A stretch of 64,000 bases of DNA from Trifolium pratense (GCF_020283565.1 NC_060060.1:65519257-65583256); one strand, 5' to 3'; numbered from the stretch's first letter, positions 49,443 through 62,240 are shown. Numbers and translations: made by a program. The notes: generated by a model from the sequence alone, not told the origin.

Positions 49443-49648
49443 CATGGATATTGAAAACTGAGCTCCTCCCTCCCTCAAGGTATGTTCATTTATTTCTTCG
49501 TTTTTGAAATCCCTATTTTTCATCAATCTAATTTATAATCCTGGATTTTGTAATCCTTCTTTTTATTTTGGTTTTCACATTCTTTTATTAGGAGGTAAAA
49601 TTTTCATTCCTGAAATCCGAATCGTGTTCTCCCAAAAGTGTAGGTATC
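49443..49648 (+). repeat. Direct repeat A, copy 2
   Basis: Second copy of the block at 46535-46740, preceded by AAGAAACC instead of GDI sequence. The splice-like dinucleotides are again intact. Confidence 0.85.
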
Positions 49649-52366
49649 ACTCTTGATTTTCTAGATCTCTTTTCTTTCGATTTCTTTTTGTATTTAAATG
49701 ATTCTTGGGCTGTTTGCTGGTGATATATTTAAGCTCGAGTTGTTGTCTAGAATTTGATGATACTTTCTCTCACTCTTTCGTTTTCTTTCTCCTCTAGGTT
49801 TCATTTTAGGTTTCATTTAGTGATATGTGATAACCAATTTCTAATTTTTAAAACATTTTATTCAAGTATGATGTTTTCAAGTAGGAGCAGAAGAATCCGA
49901 ATCTAATTAGAATAAATGTTTAAACTACATGGTTTGGTACCTATCTTTAGAAACTACATATTAATATTTTAATTTCCGTTTCCATTACTTAATTTCATTG
50001 TATTATTACTACTACTTGCACGAATTATAATTATATGACATTAAGAGCATACCACTAGCTTATTATTGCTCTAACTGTCATGATAAAAAAGGACATTTAA
50101 GTATATTAAAAAAAGGTTTTTCTAAGTATATAACATATTCAAAGCCTCTTAAAGCTAATGGTTTAAGTCTTGACTCAATATATTTGTTTCTATCTTTTAG
50201 TTAATAATCCCTACCTTTTAGGAGTTGTTAGTGAGATTTAGATGGTTTTCTCAACTACAATATGTTTGATTTGTTTGATTCTGGTGTTATGAAGCACACT
50301 ACATTTAGTAGTTCTTTCCTTCTCCTCACTTTCTTACTCATCTCACTCCATTTTTTCTTGATTCCTTCGAACGTCTCTCCAGGAATCAACCATCTTGGAT
50401 GACACAAGCCAAAATCTCCAAATGTTTCAAATTGCTTCTTCATCTGTTATTTCATGATTTAATTTCATCATCTAATTTATGTGAAATGTTTAATTTTCTG
50501 TCTATGTTTGCAAATTAGGTTGTCTTCTCAATCGAATCCTCCGACCTGTTTCAAGATCCATCCCGCAGGTAATTTCAGTTTCGTTCCTTTTCCAAATCCC
50601 TAATTTTCTTCGATCACATTTCAAAGACTCTATTTGTTTCCTGCTTTTTATCTTCTATTTATTCATTTTCTCTCTTGGATCAAAACCTTGAAAACCAAAT
50701 AAGCTATGCTTTATCTATGTTTAAATGACTTTTGCCAAGCACCTTAACTATATTATTATTTTTTTCCTTTTATTGTGAGTGTTTTTCTGCCGGTGTTTAC
50801 TGCATAGAGCCCTGCTCCTGTCAGGAATGCAATAACAAAATAGTGTCATGGTATGTCATGGCCTTTGGATTATGTTGTTGTTTGATTCTGATGTTATGAA
50901 GCACACTACATTTAGTAGTTCTTTCCTTCTCCTCCTCACCATTACATGTCTTATGTGTATGATTTGACTTTGAACTTGGATAATTGAATTGAAAACTTTA
51001 CCTGACTACTACTTCTTTATTCTTGGTTATATTTTGATTCAACAATATGATTAAGGTCATTTATATCTGTTTTCTAATTCGGTGGTGTTGCTTTTGCTTA
51101 TGCAAACAAGATGTTTGTAAAGTCACATTATTGGAGTGCTCATTTGCTTAAAGGAGAAAAGAGAACAAGTTTGTTTGAATGGTAAGTAACTTATTTTTCC
51201 TTGCTCTCATGTATTTTCTGTGTATGGGCTTTCACATTTTCTTTTTTACATATTATTTAAGGTATGTCTCATGTGTCTCTTCAAGCTATTTACTTTATAT
51301 GTCTTCAACCTAATAGTTTCAAATATAACAAATCAAGTTGATGTGTTGGACTTCTTTTTCTCTTATTCAAAATTTTAGAAAATAGAATTTGATTTTGTTT
51401 TATTATGTGTTGGATTATATTTTGTGGTCTTTAACTTGAAAGGCAGTTTGAGTTCGTTTATATTGAGATGTCTTTTTATTTACTTGCTTTCTGTCGTTTG
51501 ATTGAATATGTTCTTTTCTATTTCCATTTGATTAATAACTAATGATGAATATTTTTAAAATTTGTAGAACTCTATCAATTCCAAATGAAATCGCAAAACG
51601 GTGGTTCAAGATTCAAGTTAAATTGTGTGAAGGGAATCCAAAGATTTTGACCCCTTGCAGTAAATTTAAAGATTTGAGTAATCTTAAGGTATCAATATGA
51701 TATCATTGAATATTTACTTTACATTACCATGATATTTTATTGTTCTTCAAATTTTGAATTAACATGTTTCTTCAAACATGATTGTGGTTGCAGCTTCAAA
51801 ATATTTACTATAATGGAAACTAGGAGGAGCATGAGCAAACAATTTTTTTTTGCATGCATCTTTTATATTTTGTCATTGGGGATCACTATTTAAATTTGGA
51901 AGAAGAGGTTAAAAATAAGAACCTCAAGATTTTATGGATACATATTATTATTTTGATTCGTTTCCAAACTACTACTTGCAAGAATTATAATTATATGCAA
52001 TTAACAGCGTACCACTAGCTTATTATTACTCCGACTGTAATGATATAGAGTATATGGGAATCAGGCCTTGAAACTTTTTTAAGCATGCGATCTACTTCTA
52101 ATTTTTTTTTTTTATATATGTTTTGTAGCATAACTAAAGTAGTTAATGATTATGTAAATCTAAACATGTTTCAATGATATAAAAGTTTTCTTTAAAACAA
52201 AGTACTTGCACATTGAAATAGGTATGTAAATTACACTAAGAAATATGTCATCTTAATTGAGGAGAAGAAAGTAAAAATATATTATTTTGTCATTAGAAAT
52301 ATGCCTCTAAAGTAATTTTTAACTAAGAAATATTTTTAAGAAATATTTTTTATCATTTGATTGAAT
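49649..52366. other. Chimeric stretch with possible captured exons
   Basis: A 57-bp direct repeat (TTATGAAGCACACTACATTT core) occurs at about 50273-50330 and 50881-50937. A candidate exon at 50519-50570 ends before GTAATT (ATCCATCCCGCAG|GTAATT). Another at about 51568-51689 reads LSIPNEIAKRWFKIQVKLCE before GTATCAA. Neither is recognised. No complete gene is seen. Confidence 0.4.
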
Positions 52367-52516
52367 GAGATATTCTTGGGTGGTCATGACACGAAAAAAT
52401 TTCATTTGGTCGCACACACAAAATACAACATATAATATAAATTTTTCTACATTCACTTTTTCTTGTGTGTGACCAAATAGAATTTTTTGGTCCCATGACC
52501 ATACAAGAATATCTAC
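52367..52516. mobile_element. Short inverted-repeat MITE (hAT-like)
   Basis: Flanked by GATTGAAT on both sides (52359-52366 and 52517-52524). The arms of about 60 bp pair: GAGATATTCTTGGGTGGTCA on the left and the complement of GTAGATATTCTTGTATGGTC on the right. The inner arms include GGTCGCACACACAA and TTGTGTGTGACC. An 8-bp duplication fits hAT. Confidence 0.78.
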
Positions 52517-52524
52517 GATTGAAT

Positions 52525-53420
52525 ATAGTTATTTGTACTGCATACTTCTTTTAAATCTTAAGAGCATGAATATCGGTGTTCTTTACAGTGTGATTTTACT
52601 GCAACACACCATGTATTGTCTGACAACATGGATAATCCATCCTTTTTCAATGTTGCTAAACTAAAAACGTCTTTCTCTGCAACAACGTTCTTAAAGTGCC
52701 ACACGGCCCACACCTATGGTTTTTTTTCTTTTTGTAACAATTAAATACATGTTTTTTGGTGAGTTTTTTGGATCTAGTGGGACCCATTTGAGAGTTTTTG
52801 GTAAGTTGTATGGATATTTAAGAAATGTAGTTGAGTTGTTTAAATATTTGAGAAGTATAAATAATATAAAATATTAAGTGGGACCCATTTAAAGAACCCA
52901 AATGAGTTTGATGGATGTGGGTGCTCTAAGAGCAACTACATATGAAGTTTTGGAACATTTAGATATTCAAGAGTAAGTGAAATATTAAATAGGGTAATGT
53001 GAAAGTAATGTTAAAAAATTGAGGGGGTGAGTGACATTTTAACCTAACTCAAGGAGGTTAATGAAATTTCCTTTTTTATAATTATGCGTATTCAATAGGC
53101 TTGAAATATTTTACGCATAGTTTTTTTTTTATTAATACATTAATTTGATGAATTGGTCTTCAATGAAATTTATTTTAAGTTTTTATCTAATGTATTGTTT
53201 TGATGAATTAGTCTTCAATGAAATTTATTTTACTTTTATATTTTCCAAGAATATTAGAGCATGAATTTCATGTTACATGTAAATGGAGTAATATTTCTCA
53301 CTTAATTAGACTAACTACTATTTAGTAATTCTAACTTCTATGTATTATCGATTCATTCTTATCCAATTAGATTAATTGCGACTTAAGAATTCCAATTTTA
53401 ATGATAAAATGGTTCAATAT
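52525..53420. other. AT-rich DNA before the tandem array
   Basis: A tandem pair of about 75 bp (TTGATGAATTRGTCTTCAAT core, 53134 and 53192) is present. From about 53290, degraded pieces of the array monomer appear (TAATTCTAACTTCTATG). Confidence 0.5.
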
Positions 53421-55912
53421 CATCTAATTACATTAATTTTCACTTAGAAATTCTAACTTCATAATACAACAGAGTAATATAATTTTAGTTTTAGCATCAA
53501 TAAATTCAAAATTTTATATCTCTAAAAAACGCGCGGGGGGCTCGGCAGGGCTATACGATTTTATGTAGACTTTATTAGACACATGAGAGGTTGTACGATT
53601 TTGACTTTTGAATCTTATTTTGGAGTTTTTTTATAAGGTGGTTTTTTATTTTCTAACTCCATGCGATATCTCATCTAATTATATTAATTTTCACTTAGAA
53701 ATTCTAACTTCATAATACAACGGAGTAATATAATTTAAGTTTTAGCATCGATAAATTCCAAATTTTATATCTCTAAAAAACATGCAGTGGGCTTGGCAGG
53801 GCTATACGATTTTATGTAGCTTTTATTATACACACGAGAGGCTGTATGATTTTGACTTTTAAATCTTATTTTGGGTTTTTTTTTTATCAGGTGGTTTTTT
53901 ATTTTCTAACTCCAGGTGATATCTCATCTAATTACATTAATTTTTCACTTATAAATTCTAACTTCATAATACAACAGAGTAATATAATTTAAGTTTTAGC
54001 ATCAATAAATTCCAAATTTTATATCTCTAAAAAACATGCGGGGGGCTCGACAGGACTATACGATTTTATGTAGCTTTTATTATACACACGAGATGTTGTA
54101 CTATTTTGACTTTTGAATCTTATTTTGGGGTTTTTTTTATCAGGTGATTTTTTATTATCTTACTCCAGGTGATATCTCATCTAATTACATTAATTTTCAC
54201 TTAAAATTTTAACTTCATAATACAACAGAGTAATATAATTTAAGTTTTAGCATCAATAAATTCCAAATTTTATATCTCTAAAAAACATGCAGTGGGCTTG
54301 GCAGGGCTATACGATTTTATGTAGCTTTTATTATACACACGAGAGGCTGTATGATTTTGACTTTTAAATCTTATTTTGGGTTTTTTTTTTATCAGGTGGT
54401 TTTTTATTTTCTAACTCCAGGTGATATCTCATCTAATTACATTAATTTTTCACTTAGAAATTCTAACTTCATAATACAACAGAGTAATATAATTTAAGTT
54501 TTAGCATCAATAAATTCCAAATTTTATATCTCTAAAAAACATGCGGGGGGCTCGACAGGGCTATACGATTTTATGTAGTTTTTATTATACACACGAGATG
54601 TTGTACTATTTTGACTTTTGAATCTTATTTTGAGGTTTTTTTTATCAGGTGATTTTTTATTATCTTACTCCAGGTGATATCTCATCTAATTACATTAATT
54701 TTCACTTAGAAATTTTAACTTTATAATACAACAGAGTAATATAATTTAAGTTTTAGCATCAATAAATTCCAAATTTTATATCTCTAAAAAACACGCGGGG
54801 GGCTCGGCAGGGCTATACGATTTTATGTAGCTTTCATTATACACACGAGAGGCTGTACGATTTTGACTTTTCAATCTTATTTTGGGGTTTTTATTATTAG
54901 GTGGTTTCTTATTTTCTAACTCCAGGTGATATCTCATATAATTACATTAATTTTCACTTAGAAATTCTAACTTCATAATACAATAGAGTAATATAATTTA
55001 AGTTTTAGATCAATAAATTCCAAATTTTATATCTCTAAAAAACATGCGGGGGCTCGGCAGGGCTATGCGATTTTATGTAGCTTTTATTATACACAGAAGA
55101 GGTTGTTCGATTTTGACTTTTGAATCTTATTTTGGGGTTTTTTTTTATCAGGTGGTTTTTTTTTTCTAACTCTAGGTGATATCTCATCTAATTACATTAA
55201 TGTTCACTTAGAAATTCTAACTTCATAATACAACAGAGTAATATAATTTTAAGTTTTAGCTTCAATAAATTCCAAATTTTATATCTCTAAAAAATACGCG
55301 GGGGGCTCGGCAGGGCTATACGATTTTATGTAGCTTTTATTATACACACGAGAGGCTGTATGATTTTGACTTTTAAATCTTATTTTGGGTTTTTTTTATC
55401 AGGTGGTTTTTTATTTTCTAAATCCAGGTGATATCTCATCTAATTACATTAATTTTTCACTTAGAAATTCTAACTTCATAATACAACAGAGTAATATAAT
55501 TTAAGTTTTAGCATCAATAAATTCCAAATTTTATATCTTTAAAAAACATGCGGGGGGCTCGACAGGGCTATACGATTTTATGTAGCTTTTATTATACACA
55601 CGAGATGTTGTACTATTTTGACTTTTGAATCTTATTTTGGGGTTTTTTTTTATCAGGTGATTTTTTATTATCTTACTCCAGGTGATATCTCATCTAATTA
55701 CATTAATTTTCACTTAGAAATTTTAACTTCATAATACAACAGAGTAATATAATTTAAGTTTTAGCATCAATAAATTCCAAATTTTATATCTCTAAAAAAC
55801 ACGCGGGGGGCTCGGCAGGGCTATACGATTTTATGTAACATTTATTATACACACACGAGAGGCTGTACGATTTTGACTTTTGAATCTTATTTTGGGTTTT
55901 TTTTATCTGGTG
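53421..55912 (+). repeat. 252-bp tandem array, ten units
   Basis: Units start at 53421, 53672, 53924, 54178, 54430, 54683, 54934, 55185, 55437 and 55691 (spacing 251-254 bp); the last is partial. Each has an AT-rich part (CATCTAATTACATTAATTTT at its start) and a GC-rich box (GCGGGGGGCTCGGCAGGGCT). Diagnostic variants sort the units into types, giving the order X-A-B-A-B-C-D-A-B-C. The block 4-5-6 is repeated as 8-9-10, so larger segments of about 1008 bp and 504 bp were duplicated. No open reading frame is conserved. Confidence 0.93.
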
Positions 55913-57100
55913 TTTTTTTTTTCTTTTTCTACTTTACCTTTTTGTTAATAGGTTCATTGTACTTTCTACATTACTCTACAAATTTATTTTGTTTTGCACA
56001 ATATGTTTAGGATAATTTCTCAATCCGTCTCCCAAAAACGCGGGAGCTTACCATAACTGTGTTTTCAGTACTTCAGTTATTCGATGACTAAACACCCAAA
56101 AATAATGTAGCTTAACATCAAGTACTATAAACATCAATATACTATAACATTGTAGCTTGACACCCAATATTCTATCATATAATCGGTATATTTATCCCAT
56201 ATTTTGTATCGGATGAATTTTATTCTTGAAGAAGATGTTTAGACCGAAAGGTTTTTGGAAATACACATCACTGATGGTCATGTAAAATGGGAGAAATATC
56301 TTGGTAACAATATAATTTTTTTATAACATTTGTCTAATTGTTATATTTATAAAACTTATGTCATTATTTAAGCATAATGGCTGCTGAATTAAGTGTATAA
56401 CTCTTTAGATTATATCACCATACTTAATTAAGTGTATAACTCTTAGAAAATACTTAATTGGAGTGTTTTATGAGTATTTGTAGGTGTAGGTTATAACACT
56501 GAGCATATTGTTTACGGAAATTTCACAATACTTTTGAACACCATACATTTTCATATTATGAATATCATAGAATAAGTATATGTCTCCCATATTGTATACC
56601 AGATGATTATGATTCAACAAGAAGGCGTTGAACCCGATAGGTCTTGGGAGATGAACATCAGTCAACATCATGCAAATCAGAGAACCGTCTTGGTAAGAAT
56701 ATAGTTTGTTTTTTAATATTCTTGCTATAAGTTTAAATTGCTTATGTTACCTAAAATTGTATTTTAATCTCGCTAACATACAAGCTGGCTCAAGATGTCG
56801 TTTCACTTTAGCAGATCCACCTCAAGTCTTGAATGTTGTTGTCATGGATCAACAACAGTAATTGTATTATGTCAAATGAACTTATCATGGCTAATGTGTT
56901 GTAGTTGATTATGTTATTAAGTTAGACCTTTGATTTAAACAATGCTTTGTATTGTTGTCTAATGTTGTTTTTTGGTTTTCAGTTAAAGTTTTAAATATAT
57001 AAACAATTATATTTATTGGTTCTGTTAGGGTAATTAACATAGGTCTAAATATTATATTAAAAAAGCTATGTCATTATTCAATCATATCAGCTATAGTCGC
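55913..57100. other. Region between the array and the Helitron terminus
   Basis: Two diverged copies of a roughly 120-bp segment occur (about 56170-56310 and 56580-56705, each with CCCATATT, GATGAATT/GATGATTA and CTTGGTAA). The second reads RSWEMNISQHHANQRTVLVR on the plus strand, possibly a relic exon of unknown identity. No intact gene. Confidence 0.4.
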
Positions 57101-57129
57101 CCCGTGCATTGCACGGGTACGTATACTAG
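57101..57129 (+). mobile_element. Helitron 3' terminus
   Basis: A 7-bp stem hairpin CCCGTGC-ATT-GCACGGG (57101-57117) is followed after eight bases by CTAG (57126-57129) and then T. This is the canonical Helitron 3' end, with insertion before T. Helitrons move by rolling-circle replication and often carry host gene pieces. The matching 5' TC end was not located, so the extent of the element to the left is unknown. Confidence 0.82.
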
Positions 57130-57130
57130 T

Positions 57131-59052
57131 GAAAACACATTTGACTTTCACCCAAAAAGAATAAAGCACATTTGACCACCTAAATTCTCTACCATAATTT
57201 TAAAGCTCAATAGTGTCACCACTTTGTTATGGACTAGACAAGTTTGGAAATTACAGTAATATTCTTGCAATAGGGTCAGTGGAGTCAAATCTTAATCTAA
57301 TTTCATTTAGTTAACCATGTCTTTTTTGTTACTTTATTTAGTTACCGAGATGTTTGTTTGTTCTAAAATGTTTTGTCCCAAATTTTTTTGGATGAGACCA
57401 AGCTAACCTTCTCTATCATTATTTGATTAATACCCGTGAATCTACTATGGTAGCTCTCATGCATGAATTGTTTTCCTTTTAAAGAAAACCATTCTCGTTT
57501 CAATTTTTCAAATGTTCAAACTCATGTAATACATGTGAAATATGATTATTTATTCACGATAAGCAATAAAATGAAAGCAAATCTAGTTTTAATTTTCAAA
57601 TGTTCAATCTTTTGTCTATAAATCTTAACTCAAATAGTAAAAATGTTGAACTTCGTTTCCTTAACTTTATGTGTGTGATTTTTCAATGACTTGTCATTCG
57701 CTTATGTACATAAACAAAGTCCAACCTTTTAGCATACAAAATACTATGAAAGTTGTATTACTCCAGTATTTGCATTAAGGTTAATTGGAATTATTAATAA
57801 TTAATCTTTAAATTTGAAAAATGGTAATTAAATTTTTATGATATATATAGGCATTACTCTTTCAACATCTTAACTATAATATAATGCATGCATGTTTGGT
57901 CCACCGCAATGAATTTGTGAAAAATCCAATAAGTTACTGTGATTTCATATAAAAAAGTATACTATGGCTTTGGAAAATCATAATAACGTATAGTGATTTT
58001 GTTAAACTTACCAAAAATTTAAACATACAATAAGATTCTAATGTTACTATATAGTATAATCTTATTTATAAAAATAAAAAAATTCGGATGTCACGCATCT
58101 TAGTCTTACTACTATTTTTTTACCGTCTGTTTTCTGTTTTTCCTAATACTTAAGTAATAATGCAGTGCAGTTGTGAGTTGTGACAAAAAAAAGGTAATAA
58201 TGCAGCGAAGTTGTTAAAAAACAAGAATGCAGTGTCCGTTAGCTAGAAGGGGAAGCATATGAAAATGAAACGATTCCATCACATTCACAGCACATTATAG
58301 TAAATTACAAGGAGTTTCTTTTGCAGTTATATAAATTTCTCGCACGTCTTATTTTTACTTATCCGTCATTTAAATAGTGGATATTATATCTATTACTTAA
58401 GTAGTTTAAGTAAAAACAAAATCATCAGGTTACAAACTCATGAGTTTGTAATGATGTTTGAAATCTCCCATTACAAACTACCGAAAACTGGAGCAACGAG
58501 CCTAGGCCCACATAGCTTTTAGAGGAAAAAAAATAAAAAATGAAATCGGACCAGAAGAAGTATAAGTAAATAAGTAGCCCACTAGCCATAATTATGGGAA
58601 GCACTAGAATCATCACGTTAACAACTCATTACTTTATGGCTGTAAATTTTAATCTTTGTTCATGCTTTGTCCAACATCATCATTCATGGAGGTACCGTTT
58701 AATATTAAAGAAATTGATTCATTCTGAACAAAGATCCGAAGCTAAGGAGGAAATTAAGGATAGATACCCAAATTCAAAAACACAAGCAAACATTTTTTTT
58801 ATTATCTACCTCTTAAATATGGATTCTTTTTCTAAAGTGAGTTAGTACTAAGTTTCTAAACTAAAAATCAAAGAAGTGACAAGTTGGGAGCAATTCTACA
58901 AACACTACTTATATTTTTTATGAGAGGCCTTGATGAGATATTACTAAAAACACAATTTTTATAATTAAGCTAAAAATTAATCTTCAACAAAAACTCACTA
59001 TATTTTGACACATGTAATTGATTGTAGCAAGTGATAAAAAGAAAATGCAAGT
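57131..59052. other. Intergenic DNA without a recognised gene
   Basis: AT-rich. Short open frames at 58425-58616 (minus) and 58594-58845 (plus) show no domains. Nothing else is identified. Confidence 0.4.
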
Positions 59053-59061
59053 TTTCAATCC

Positions 59062-60018
59062 GGCGAAGGCTAGCATGGGAAAGGGACCTAGGTCTCCCAT
59101 CGTGGGAAAGTTCCCTGAACCGTTGGATGAAGAATGATATCATGCACCATCCTTATCCTATCATTTTTTTCTCTCTCTCTCTCTTTCCATCATCTGCAGG
59201 CTCTCTGGCTCTATTTTCTTTCATCTCTTCATCTTTCCATTCAATTTCTTTTTGTTCATAGTTTAATTAAACACAAATTCCACACAACTACTACTTCTAT
59301 AATTTGCTATTTCTTATGAAAACTTCAACCTTCAGCAATGAATACTAAGACCAATTTTTCCAACAAAAAAAAAAAGGTGTGCTTGGGACCGGGAAACACA
59401 TTCTTCAAAAGTAGCATCAAGACTCAATCTCCAATCAATCCTAAGACAAATACAGGAAATAAATACAGGAACTGTAGCTAGTTCCAAAGCTAACAGGAAG
59501 GCCAACACCAAAAAATCAAAAGAACAAGCCAAACACAAAACATAAGTCTTTAAAGCAACACACCAAAAACTCATAAACAAGGAAAACTGTTTGGTTCTTA
59601 TGTTGATTTTGTGTTGGATTCAATAGGCCTTAAATTGATTTTGTTCTTCAATTGCTTGATTGGATTTTTCTATATTCCCTTATGAGTATTTTATGATGTA
59701 TAGATATAATAATGGACTCTATATATACTCTTGGTTTGAAATTTGAATAAAGTTAATAAGAGTTTAAATTGGGAGGTTTGTGTATTATTTTATTGATTTA
59801 AAGAAAATAAAGATGGTGTGATTTTGAGGTAGAAGAAAGGAAAGCATACACAAGAAGAACAAGAAAGGCAGAGACATGAGAGATGATGGGAAGAGAGAGA
59901 GAGAGACAGAAAAAAAATATAAAGTACAGATGGTGCATGATATCATTCTTCATCCAACGGTTCAGGGAACTTTCCCACGGTGGGAGACCTAGGTCCCTTT
60001 CCCATGCTAGCCTTCGCC
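59062..60018. mobile_element. Mutator-like element with long inverted repeats (957 bp)
   Basis: A perfect 9-bp target duplication TTTCAATCC flanks it (59053-59061 and 60019-60027). The terminal inverted repeats begin GGCGAAGGCTAGCATGGGAA and run about 100 bp nearly identical, with looser pairing to about 140 bp through CT-repeat sequence. There is no transposase. The interior (59330-59580) has a minus-strand open frame of 82 codons with hydrophobic stretches and many cysteines (FLVLAFLLALELATVPVFI). It may be a captured host fragment (Pack-MULE type), but I do not recognise it. Confidence 0.88.
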
Positions 60019-60027
60019 TTTCAATCC

Positions 60028-60910
60028 ACGTGGTTTGTGTACTAGCATTGGTGTCTACCACCAACCAGCTCAACATAACAAAGCACTAACTATAGTTCTT
60101 CCAAAATGTGATGACAAATTAAAAAGAAAATGCACCCAGCTGTTCTTTCTAGCTTCTAAATAAACATTTTTGTTAGTATAATGCGAGACAAATTCACACT
60201 TGAGCGGCGCAGAGCAGCGTTTCACCTTACCTAGCAGTTGCCTACCCTACCATCCTCCATAGTGCCAACTCACATTACCCACCCAATGATCTAAATCAAC
60301 CATATTCAAATTACTAGTTGGGATAAGTACTACAACGATTTAAATTAGTTGAACTAAGAATTTAAAGAGTTGCATGTCGATCGTTTAAGTCCCGACAATA
60401 ATTTGTGATTATAGGTGGAATGTCTGAAGTTCGAACTCCGACCCCCTACATATGAACTGTGATATTCCTAGCAACTGAATTAAAGTTCACGGGAACATGA
60501 ATCAACTATTTTATGAAACTAAAATTGATTTTTTTTTTTTTATATCCACATAAAAACCCTTTAATTTATACACAGCTATAAAAATAGAATCTACAATAAT
60601 AAAGCCAATCAGAATCAGTATGGAGAAAATTTTAAACTGTTCAACAATTATGGAAAAAAAATTAAAAAAAGATAGAAAAAAAAATATAAACATAAACATA
60701 TCCCCCGTGATCGATAAAAGACACCGATCTGAAAATAAAGCTAGCCCACACCATCACTCTTATCAACAAAAAAAAAAGTACCTGGTACTGTACTATTTTT
60801 TTTTTTCCTTTACTTTTTGAGTTGAACCATCAACAATCAAAGTTCAATCAAAGATACCTTAGATTTGGACAATTGAAATATTGAATATATCTTAATTGAT
60901 TAATTAACAT
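60028..60910. other. Intergenic DNA downstream of RLP44, with a tRNA-like repeat
   Basis: 60360-60493 contains GAAGTTCGAACTCC (box B-like) and the tail TGAATTAAAGTTCACGGGA, related to 25929-26060. The 3' untranslated part of RLP44 should lie just left of 60911, but no clear AATAAA is decisive. Confidence 0.45.
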
Positions 60911-61738
60911 TCAATAATCAGGCATAAGATGACTAATTTTCCCTTCTTCTAATGCAACTTTCCGATCAGTAACTTTTAACCAAATACAAACTCCAGTAAA
61001 ACTCAAAACAAGACTCGCTAATCCACTTCCTAATCCAATTCCAACAATAGCCAAAATAGATAAACCTTTATTTTTTAACGGCGGTAACGGATAACCGTAA
61101 AGATCTTTATTCCCTTCAAATGAACTCGCATTAAATCTCGGTAAATTCGGACTACTCCGGTTCGATAACAAAGCCGGGATCGGACCGGAGAGACGGTTAT
61201 TCGAAACATCGAAAGCCGATAACCGATTTAAAAGACCTAATTGCTGAGGAATTGGACCAGTAAGCAAATTATCATGAAAATCGATTATGTTGAGATAAGC
61301 ACACAATGTGAGTTGAGGTGGAATCTCACCTTCAAGACGGTTAGATGATAAATTGAGAACAGCGAGATTCACCAGTGATTGTAAATCCGGTGGGATTGGT
61401 CCGGTGAGAAAGTTTGATGAAAGATCAAGTGCTTGTAGATTGGTACAGTTGGAGAGAAAAGGTGAAATGGTTCCATGGAGAGAGAGATTGTTGAGAGAGA
61501 GTTTGTAGATTCGGCCATTGTTGCAGATTGCTCCTTGAAGATTTGAAGTTGAATCGTTGCAGGGTTTAGCGAAGTTTTGTTCGTTCCAGTTGTGAAGTGA
61601 TTTTGTTGGGTCTTGTAATGATTTGTTTAGATGTGTTAAACATGCTTCATCGTTTGGATCTGATAAACACTGTTTAATCAAAGCGATTAATGTAACACAA
61701 GAAATTAATACTAACTTAACAACTCTCTCTGCATCCAT
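60911..61738 (-). CDS. RLP44: RLP44-like receptor-like protein
   Basis: Single exon of 275 codons. A signal peptide (1 to about 26, hydrophobic [14 protein letters not shown]) is followed by the N-terminal cap [19 protein letters not shown], about four leucine-rich repeats ([14 protein letters not shown] to NNRLSGPIP, roughly 78-195) and a C-terminal cap ([17 protein letters not shown]). A transmembrane helix (226-254) precedes a 21-residue cytosolic tail ending HLMPDY, with no kinase. Length, repeat count and the PDY end match Arabidopsis RLP44 closely. RLP44 is a plasma-membrane protein that links pectin state of the cell wall to brassinosteroid signalling through BAK1/BRI1 and also works with PSKR1. 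That role is inferred here by orthology. The start is the only ATG giving a signal peptide. Confidence 0.95.
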   Translation of the reverse strand: MDAERVVKLVLISCVTLIALIKQCLSDPNDEACLTHLNKSLQDPTKSLHNWNEQNFAKPCNDSTSNLQGAICNNGRIYKLSLNNLSLHGTISPFLSNCTNLQALDLSSNFLTGPIPPDLQSLVNLAVLNLSSNRLEGEIPPQLTLCAYLNIIDFHDNLLTGPIPQQLGLLNRLSAFDVSNNRLSGPIPALLSNRSSPNLPRFNASSFEGNKDLYGYPLPPLKNKGLSILAIVGIGLGSGLASLVLSFTGVCIWLKVTDRKVALEEGKISHLMPDY

Positions 61739-62044
61739 CTAATCTAATATACTAGTATTTCCAAAATAAATAAGCAAAACCCTTCCCAATTCTTGTTTTG
61801 CTTTCTTTCTTTCTCTAATGGAAAGATCTGTTGAATTTACTATTTAACCCTTTTCTTCATTTTGATGGAGGTGTGTTAGTAAAAATGGAATGGGAAAGTG
61901 GAGAAAGTGAGAGGATTAATGAAATGAAAGGAGTGAGTGGAGGGTGGGTTAGATAGAGAGATAGATATGAGGGACTCTTTGAGAATGAGAAAAAATTGGT
62001 TTGGTTTTGTTCACTCTTCTTCAATAGTGGGAATGGTTACTTGG

Positions 62045-62062
62045 TTTATTTTTTATATACTC
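62045..62062 (-). promoter_or_regulatory. TATA box of the RLP44 gene
   Basis: The minus strand reads GAGTATATAAAAAATAAACC about 310 bp upstream of the ATG. The predicted leader of about 280 nt is rich in C and T (TCTATCTCTCTATCTAACCC). Confidence 0.6.
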
Positions 62063-62240
62063 TTTCTAGTGTTTAATATAATTAATATAAAAAAAAATTG
62101 ATTTTTTAGAGACATTAAAAAGTAAATGTATTTGATTTATAAAATAGTCTAAATACGTTAATTTTTTAATATATATAAAAAATGAATTTCTTCTTATATT
62201 AAAGATCGGATTGACTATATTAGAGATAAATAATGAATAT

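Noticed and set aside
53421..55912. CRISPR-like regular repeat spacing
   Set aside because: The whole 252-bp unit is repeated with no unique spacers, and the genome is eukaryotic; it is a tandem satellite-type array.
59031..59319. Plus-strand frames over the left end of the Mutator-like element
   Set aside because: They start in flanking DNA and read through the inverted repeat and a CT microsatellite. The same residues appear from the other arm (59798-60076), showing that they are repeat-derived.
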